This document shows positions 58,658-64,000 of a stretch of DNA of 64,000 nt, piece by piece. Below the pieces are notes generated by a model, which saw nothing but the letters and a program-made list of their open reading frames with translations, did no database searches and was not told the origin of the DNA. The DNA comes from JBBREP01 sp036501845. GTDB lineage: Bacteria; Actinomycetota; Acidimicrobiia; IMCC26256; PALSA-610. Position 1 is the first letter of the stretch; every line of letters begins with the position of its first letter. The stretch lies in NCBI GenBank assembly GCA_036501845.1, contig DASXZO010000139.1, positions 14,592 through 78,591 of the forward strand. Direction: 5' to 3'. The translations under genes and the position numbers were made by a program.

Positions 58658-60742
58658 ATGGGCTACCGCGTTGGTGTGGACGTCGGGGGAACGTTCACCG
58701 ACCTGATCTGCGTCACTGCCGACGGCGATGTCGTGCTCGACAAGACGCCTTCGACGCTCGACGACCAGTCGAGTGGCGTGATGAACGGCCTGGGCCAACT
58801 CGCCGAGCGCTTCGGCGTGTCACTGAGCGAGTTCTGCGACCAACTCGACATCGTGGTGCACGGCACCACCACCGGCGACAACACGATGATCGAGATGAAC
58901 GGCGCGCCCACGGGCCTGCTCGTGACCGCGGGCCACCGCGACGAGATCGAGATGCGGCGCGGCCACAAGGAACAGATCTGGGACCCGTCGGCGCCGGGCC
59001 CGTTCCACATCGCTCGCCGCCGCAACCGCATCCCCATCCCGGAACGCAAGGACTTCGAGGGCAACACGCTGCTGGCGCTCGACGAGAGCGCCGTGCGCAA
59101 GGGCGTGCAGCGCTTGAAGCAACTCGGTGTGCGCTCGATCGCGGTGATGTACCTCTTCTCGTTCGTCGACCCCACCCACGAGCTGCGCACGCGCGAAATC
59201 GTGCTCGAGGAGTTTCCCGACGTCGACCACATCACCCTCTCGCACGAGGTGATGCCGCGCGGTCCCGAATACGAGCGGGTTTCCACCACGCTCGTGAACG
59301 CCTACCTCGCGCCCACGCTGGCCCGCTACATCGGCAACCTCCAAGACAAGCTGCGCGCCGCGGGTTTCGGCGGACCGTTGCTCATCATGCAGTCGACCGG
59401 TGGCGTAATGCCGCCCGACTACGTGGCCCGACGCGCGGTGTCAGTGCTTGCGAGTGGTCCCACCGGCGGCGTGATGGGCGCCACGCTCGCGGCGCGGCTC
59501 GCCGGCCTCGACGACTTCGTGGCCGTCGACATGGGCGGCACGAGCTACGACCTCTGCCTCGTGCGCAAGGGCCGGCCCGAGATCAAGACCGACTGGAACT
59601 GGCGCTACCGCTACTACATCGGGATGCCGATGGTCGACGTGCAGTCGGTGGGTGCCGGCGGCGGGTCGATCGCGCGCGTGCGCCAGGGCGCGCTGCTCGT
59701 GGGTCCGGAGTCGGCCGGTTCCACGCCCGGTCCGGTGTGTTACGGCCGGGGCGGCACGCTGCCCACCGTCACCGACGCCGACGTGGTGCTGGGCTACCTC
59801 CCCACGACGGGTTTCGCAGGCGGTCGCATGCAGCTCGACGTGGAAGCGGCACGCGAAGCGATCCGCCGCGAGGTGGCCGAGCCGCTCGGGATCGACGTGG
59901 TCGAGGCCGCATGGGGCATCGAACGCATCGTGAACGCGAACATGGCGAACGCCACGCGCAAGGTGCTCGCGGGCCACGGCGCCGACCCGCGTGCGCTCGC
60001 GCTCATCGCCTACGGCGGCAACGGGGGCGTGCACGCCTGGTCGATCGCGCCCGAGCTCGGCATCGAGACGGTGCTCGTGCCCAAGACCGCACCGGCGTTC
60101 AGCGCGCTCGGCGTGCTCGTGGCCGACTACGTGATCGATTTGGTCCGCTCGTACGTGGCGCCGCTGTCGCAGGTCGACATGCAGCGCGTGCGCGCGCTCG
60201 CAGCCGAACTACTCGACGAAGCCGAAAAGGAGCTCACCCCCGCCGACCTCGAGCCGGGTTCGGTGGCCTACGACCTGTTCGCACAGATGTGCTACCCGGG
60301 CCAGAACTTCGACCTCAGCGTTGCGATGCCGGCTGAGCTGTCGTCGAGCGCTGGTGGCGACCCCGAAGGCGATCTCTCGGGGTCGTCGCTGCTCGAACTG
60401 GCCGAGCGCTTCCACGACCAGCACGAGCGCGAACGCGGCTTCTGCTTCCGCAACATGCAGCCCCTGCTGCGCGGCGTGCGGGTTGTCGGGCGCGGCGCCA
60501 CACCGAAACCGGGACGGCTCACGAGCGGCGGAGCGGGCGGTGGCACCACACCGCGAGGGAGTCGTCCGGCCTACTTCGACGGCGCCTTCCACGACACGCC
60601 GGTGTACTCGGGACCCGATTTGGCTCCCGGCGACCGCATCCAGGGCCCGGGCCTCGTGGAGGAACCGTTCACTGTGGTGGTGGTCCCACCGGGCACCACA
60701 CTCGAGCTCGACGACCTGGGCAACTACCTGCTCCGAGGCTGA
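58658..60742 (+). CDS. hydantoinase A/oxoprolinase-family ATP-binding subunit
   Basis: 694 residues. VGVDVGGTFTDLI is the ATP phosphate-binding motif; DIVVHGTTTGDNTMIE, VLASGPTGGVMGA and DMGGTSYDL follow; the C-terminus ERERGFCFRNMQPLLRGVRVVGRGA is the usual OPLAH-like end. Begins 10 bp after the HyuB stop. Substrate open; presence of the shared operator with an ACAD pair suggests a common catabolic stimulus. Confidence 0.92.
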   Translation: MGYRVGVDVGGTFTDLICVTADGDVVLDKTPSTLDDQSSGVMNGLGQLAERFGVSLSEFCDQLDIVVHGTTTGDNTMIEMNGAPTGLLVTAGHRDEIEMRRGHKEQIWDPSAPGPFHIARRRNRIPIPERKDFEGNTLLALDESAVRKGVQRLKQLGVRSIAVMYLFSFVDPTHELRTREIVLEEFPDVDHITLSHEVMPRGPEYERVSTTLVNAYLAPTLARYIGNLQDKLRAAGFGGPLLIMQSTGGVMPPDYVARRAVSVLASGPTGGVMGATLAARLAGLDDFVAVDMGGTSYDLCLVRKGRPEIKTDWNWRYRYYIGMPMVDVQSVGAGGGSIARVRQGALLVGPESAGSTPGPVCYGRGGTLPTVTDADVVLGYLPTTGFAGGRMQLDVEAAREAIRREVAEPLGIDVVEAAWGIERIVNANMANATRKVLAGHGADPRALALIAYGGNGGVHAWSIAPELGIETVLVPKTAPAFSALGVLVADYVIDLVRSYVAPLSQVDMQRVRALAAELLDEAEKELTPADLEPGSVAYDLFAQMCYPGQNFDLSVAMPAELSSSAGGDPEGDLSGSSLLELAERFHDQHERERGFCFRNMQPLLRGVRVVGRGATPKPGRLTSGGAGGGTTPRGSRPAYFDGAFHDTPVYSGPDLAPGDRIQGPGLVEEPFTVVVVPPGTTLELDDLGNYLLRG

Positions 60743-60784
60743 GATTCGTCCCGAAAGCGGCGCCGGTGTCGACCTCCGGGTCAA

Positions 60785-60805
60785 CCGATTCGCCACGAGA
60801 ATCGG
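60785..60805 (+). terminator. stem-loop after hydantoinase A
   Basis: CCGATTC-n7-GAATCGG, 42 bp after the stop. No T-tract. A CTGAGA further on is not part of a TPP riboswitch (no matching second domain). Confidence 0.4.
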
Positions 60806-60904
60806 CGATTGCGTCGCCCGAGGCTGAGAGGTACGTGACCGCGGTCGCACGCCGGCGGGACGCGAACCCTCAAGAGGCCCGCCTCTACGGTCGATTCTGG
60901 CCTC

Positions 60905-62890
60905 ATGCAAGGGCATCGCGTGCGGACCCGCACGGTTCGTCGATTCGCCGGCTTCGCGATCGCCCTGCTCCTGCCGGTGGTGTTCCTCGGCACCCTGCTC
61001 GCCCGCAACATCACACGTGACGCCGAGTCGACCGCGCTCGAGAACGGCGTGTTCCACGCGCGGGCGATCGCGACGGCCGGCATCGCGTCACAACTCGACA
61101 CATCCACGCTCGTGCATGGCGTGACCGCGGTCGAGCGCGCGCGACTGATCGCCACAACGGCACCGCTGCTGCACGACGGCACGGTGCTGCGCCTACGCGT
61201 ACGTGACGACACCGGGCGCATCGTGTTCGACGCCGAGCACCCACACGCGCCGCCCAGTGCCAACGACGTGGACGACGAGGTGATGGAAGCCGCCGGTGGC
61301 CACACGATCGCCGAACGGACGCGCTTCGGCGAAGACGCGATCGACGGTGCGCACGCCGACGGCCCGCAAGCGATCGAGGTGTACCTGGCGTTGCACCCAC
61401 CGGCCGACGGCACGCACACGATCGGCGTGCTCGAGGTGTACCTGCCGTGGGCACCGATCGCCGCGGCGAGCACCGCATCGACGCGTCACGTGTACGGCAT
61501 GCTCGCGATCGCGCTGGCGCTGCTCTGGTTGCTGCTCGGCGTGATCATGTGGATGGTCACACGCGGCCTCCGTCGCGAGAGCGCTCGCAACGAGCACCTC
61601 GCGCTGCACGACACGCTCACCGGCCTGCCGAACCGTGCCCTGTTCGCCGACCGCGTCGAGCAGGCCCTGAAGGATGCCCAGCGCAGCGGGCGCGACGTGT
61701 GCGTGGCTATCGTCGACCTCGATCGCTTCAAGGAGGTCAACGACACGCTCGGTCACGCGAACGGCGACAAGTTCCTGATCCACATCTCGCACCACCTGCA
61801 GCACGCGTTGCGGCCTGGAGACACCGTGGCCCGCCTCGGTGGTGACGAGTTCGGGCTCGTACTGCCGCACGTGGAGGAGCGCGACGTGGCGGCCGTGCTC
61901 CAGCGCGTCACCGAGTCGGTGGCGGTCGAGATCGAGCTCGCAGGCATTCCCGTGGGTGCCGAGGCGAGCATCGGCTGGACGATGTACCCCGACGACAGCG
62001 ACGACGCGCGCACGCTGCTGCAGTGTGCCGACGTCGCCATGTATGCGGCCAAGACGGGCCGCATCGACATGATCCGCTACGACCCGGAGCTCGACCGCTT
62101 CGACCCGTCGCGTCTCGGGCTCGTGAGCGACCTGCGCCGAGCGATCGGAAGCGGCGAGCTCGAGCTGCACTACCAGCCGAAGATCGAGATCACCACCGGG
62201 CTCGTCACCGCGTTCGAAGCACTGGTGCGCTGGAACCACCCGACCCGCGGCATGCTGGCGCCGGCGGAGTTCCTGCCCATCGCCGAATCGACCGGCCTGA
62301 TCGCGCCGCTCACGAGTTGGGTGGTCGAGGAGGCCATCCAGCAGATCGCGCGTTGGGGCGACCACTACCGCTCGCTGCACCTCGCCGTGAACATCTCGGC
62401 CCGCAACCTGCGCGACGACCATCTCGCCGAGTTCGTGTTCGACCGCCTGCGCCAGCACGACGTGCACCCGACCCAGCTCTTGCTCGAGCTCACCGAAACG
62501 TCAGTGGTCACCGATCACGCGCGCGCCGAGCACCTCCTGCGTGCCCTGGCAAGCGGCGGTGTGCACGTGAGCATCGACGACTTCGGCCAGGGTTACACGT
62601 CGCTCGGCTACCTCGGTCACCTTCCCGTGTCCGAGCTCAAGATCGACCGCACCTTCGTGGTCGCCATGCAGTCGAGCGCCGAGGACCGCGCGATCGTGGC
62701 TTCGGTGATCGAGCTCGGTCACCAGCTCGGCCTCACCGTGGTGGCTGAAGGTGTTGAGACCGTTGCGGTGCTCAACGAGCTCGACGAGCTCGGCTGCGAC
62801 ATCGCCCAGGGCTTCTACTTTGCCCGCCCGATGAAGGCCGACGACGTGCAGCCCTGGCTCGAACAGCACGCCGCACGCGTGCACGCGTAA
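60905..62890 (+). CDS. membrane GGDEF-EAL bifunctional c-di-GMP protein
   Basis: 661 residues: membrane helix (about 14-34), extracytoplasmic sensor (35-195), second helix (197-218), GGDEF and EAL domains. GGDEF (312-316) is intact; the product-inhibition RxxD is at 303-306, exactly five residues before it; EALVRW (438-443) with NISARN and DDFGQGYTSLGYL, ELKIDRTF keeps phosphodiesterase residues. Both activities are therefore possible. The sensor is not a named domain. Confidence 0.93.
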   Translation: MQGHRVRTRTVRRFAGFAIALLLPVVFLGTLLARNITRDAESTALENGVFHARAIATAGIASQLDTSTLVHGVTAVERARLIATTAPLLHDGTVLRLRVRDDTGRIVFDAEHPHAPPSANDVDDEVMEAAGGHTIAERTRFGEDAIDGAHADGPQAIEVYLALHPPADGTHTIGVLEVYLPWAPIAAASTASTRHVYGMLAIALALLWLLLGVIMWMVTRGLRRESARNEHLALHDTLTGLPNRALFADRVEQALKDAQRSGRDVCVAIVDLDRFKEVNDTLGHANGDKFLIHISHHLQHALRPGDTVARLGGDEFGLVLPHVEERDVAAVLQRVTESVAVEIELAGIPVGAEASIGWTMYPDDSDDARTLLQCADVAMYAAKTGRIDMIRYDPELDRFDPSRLGLVSDLRRAIGSGELELHYQPKIEITTGLVTAFEALVRWNHPTRGMLAPAEFLPIAESTGLIAPLTSWVVEEAIQQIARWGDHYRSLHLAVNISARNLRDDHLAEFVFDRLRQHDVHPTQLLLELTETSVVTDHARAEHLLRALASGGVHVSIDDFGQGYTSLGYLGHLPVSELKIDRTFVVAMQSSAEDRAIVASVIELGHQLGLTVVAEGVETVAVLNELDELGCDIAQGFYFARPMKADDVQPWLEQHAARVHA

Positions 62891-62919
62891 GCCCGCGATC
62901 CGACGCGGTACCCGTGCGT

Positions 62920-64000
62920 TCAATCGTCGTTGATGATCGTTCCAGTGCCCAATGCGTGTGAGATCGTGGCGCCGGCAACGCTCACCAGCTTCACCGAGAA
63001 CGTCTCGTTCGGTTCCTTCGTGGTGTCGGCGAGCGTGCGCACGGTGATCACCTCGTCGTTCTGACCGGGCGCGAACGTGAGCAGGGCCTTGGTGGTCTGC
63101 TGGATGAAGTCGCAGCCGGGCACCACGACCACGCATCCGGTTGTGGTGTTCGGAATCACGGTGTAGCCGACCACGACGTTGGGCCCGCCGACCGGAACCG
63201 GTCGCGACAGCACCACATGGAACCGCGCCGCGTTCGTGGCGCCGGCGGCCATCACCGAGTTGCCCTCGACGATGCCCACGTTTCCCACGGTCACGCGTAC
63301 GCCGGTTTGGGGATCGTCGTTCGTGATCGTGATACGCACGGTCTTGCGCAGCAGAGTTGCGTTGCTCGACGCCGACGTCAGCATGATCGAGAAGGTCTCG
63401 TTCGCCTCCACCGTGGTGTCACCGATCACGGTCGCCGGCACGTAGCCGACTGTCGGTGTGAGACCGTTCGACCCAGGCGTGAACGTGACCGTGCCCGTCT
63501 TGGGCACGAAATCGGCGTTCGCAGTGGCCGTGTCGACCGACTTGTTGCGATAGATGCTGTAGCCAACCGAGACGGTGGTGGTGGCCGGACCGCTCAACGT
63601 CACTGGCACTACCACGAGGTGTGCACCCACGTCGCCTTCGTAGGTCGACGCGGTGCCGAGTGACACGCCGATGGGCGGCGGTGGCACGACACTTCCGCCG
63701 AGGTTCACCGGCACCGGGGTGAGCCGGTTGACGGTGGTGCCGTCGCCGACCTGCCCGCTCGTGTTCGAACCCCAGCAGTTCACGAACCCCGACGTCAGCA
63801 CCGCGCACGACTGGTACTCGCCCACACCAATCGACGCCACACCGGTCGACAGCCCGTTCACACCGATCGGAGCGAGGTCCATCGCGTTGGCACCGTCGCC
63901 GAGATCGCCGTCCTCGCCGTCGCCCCAACATTCTGCGGCGCCCGCGTTGGTGACTGCGCACGTGTGCGCGAGCCCAGCGGCGATGCGCGCGACACCGGAG
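62920..64000 (-). CDS. RCC1-repeat plus Calx-beta-repeat protein, 5' end outside window
   Basis: About 360 residues seen; the frame runs to the edge. Residues near the window edge are RCC1/ATS1-like repeats (HTCAVTNAGAAECWGDG, YQSCAVLTSGFVNCWGSNTSGQVGDG), then two Calx-beta domains (YEGDVGAHLVVVPVTLSG...ANETFSIMLTS...ITITNDDP and EGNSVMAAGATNAARFHVVLSR...PNETFSVKLVSV...IINDD), each ending in the DD calcium-site turn. A secreted or surface adhesin-like protein; export signal would be upstream. The C-terminus is in the window and has no anchor. Confidence 0.85.
   Translation of the reverse strand, partial: SGVARIAAGLAHTCAVTNAGAAECWGDGEDGDLGDGANAMDLAPIGVNGLSTGVASIGVGEYQSCAVLTSGFVNCWGSNTSGQVGDGTTVNRLTPVPVNLGGSVVPPPPIGVSLGTASTYEGDVGAHLVVVPVTLSGPATTTVSVGYSIYRNKSVDTATANADFVPKTGTVTFTPGSNGLTPTVGYVPATVIGDTTVEANETFSIMLTSASSNATLLRKTVRITITNDDPQTGVRVTVGNVGIVEGNSVMAAGATNAARFHVVLSRPVPVGGPNVVVGYTVIPNTTTGCVVVVPGCDFIQQTTKALLTFAPGQNDEVITVRTLADTTKEPNETFSVKLVSVAGATISHALGTGTIINDD

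Noticed and set aside
56695..58659. 654-codon minus-strand frame opposite hydantoinase B
   Set aside because: No family text, amino-acid composition of a GC shadow, overlaps a certain gene completely.
60820..60900. CTGAGA element that suggested a TPP riboswitch before the GGDEF-EAL gene
   Set aside because: No second conserved domain (CTGATCTGG-like) and no thiamine gene downstream.
1..64000. CRISPR array, rRNA, insertion sequence or prophage
   Set aside because: No regularly spaced repeats, no rRNA motifs, no transposase or phage structural genes were seen on either strand.

Overview
The window is a high-GC (roughly 70%) chromosomal segment of an actinobacterium. An uncultured Acidimicrobiia relative is the best guess, by inference: a mycobacterial-style lipid and sterol catabolism repertoire, an actinobacterial Tad locus with TadE-like pseudopilins, a 1600-residue NAD-glutamate dehydrogenase, TIGR03083/TIGR03086-type DinB proteins, GTG starts and ATGA/GTGA gene couplings. 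There is no rRNA, CRISPR array, insertion sequence or phage. Coding density is very high. The largest stretches without a convincing gene are 15518-15777 and 54938-55211, both under 300 bp.

Layout. 1-3.5 kb: polysaccharide deacetylase facing a coupled glycosyltransferase / epimerase / aminotransferase sugar set. 3.6-5.7 kb: SCP2-thiolase-fold aldolase with its DUF35 partner and a carboxymuconolactone-decarboxylase-fold protein. 5.7-10.6 kb: lipoprotein, ArsR-SRPBCC module, ClpP-like protease, ferredoxin, FGGY kinase, histidinol-phosphatase-like enzyme. 10.6-15.5 kb: giant glutamate dehydrogenase. 15.8-17 kb: thiolase. 17-23.8 kb: a complete minus-strand Tad/Flp operon (CpaB, TadZ, TadA, TadB, TadC, Flp pilin, three pseudopilin-like proteins). 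24-29.5 kb: excisionase-type HTH protein, SDR, LLM flavoenzyme, an iron-box promoter driving a 65-residue protein plus bacterioferritin, and a D-aminoacylase-type amidohydrolase. 29.5-37 kb: CvnA-like histidine-kinase-type ATPase, acyl-CoA synthetase, secreted beta-helix protein, quinone oxidoreductase, phosphotransferase. 37-38.4 kb: tRNA-Cys and a Fic AMPylase behind a 15-bp palindrome. 38.5-43.5 kb: thiolase-DUF35 fusion, SCP-X-like thiolase, PaaG-like crotonase, Nudix, 17beta-HSD4-like SDR. 43.6-50.8 kb: agmatinase family, MFS transporter, VapBC, cytochrome P450, second ArsR-SRPBCC module, DinB-like proteins. 50.9-53.1 kb: paired acyl-CoA dehydrogenase subunits. 53.3-64 kb: ABC-F ATPase, SigE-family sigma plus anti-sigma-like protein, hydantoinase/oxoprolinase pair, GGDEF-EAL protein, RCC1/Calx-beta protein cut by the window end.

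How it fits together. Much of the window suits acyl-CoA (probably steroid side-chain or branched lipid) degradation: P450 oxidation, CoA ligation, heteromeric ACAD dehydrogenation, hydration, SDR oxidation, thiolysis or retro-aldol cleavage by thiolase/DUF35 pairs. No substrate can be proven from sequence.

The most novel signals are regulatory: (i) at least nine start codons lie 6-8 nt behind a TAnnnT -10 hexamer, implying leaderless mRNAs; (ii) two families of about 45-105 bp extragenic repeats sit directly against start codons, one of them apparently inserted at ATGA operon junctions; (iii) the same CTGACACC-NN-CGTCAG operator precedes the ACAD pair and, 6 kb away, the hydantoinase genes; (iv) an IdeR/DtxR-like iron box sits inside the promoter of an undescribed small protein beside a bacterioferritin whose ferroxidase His54 is Asp; (v) long near-perfect hairpins separate transcription units.
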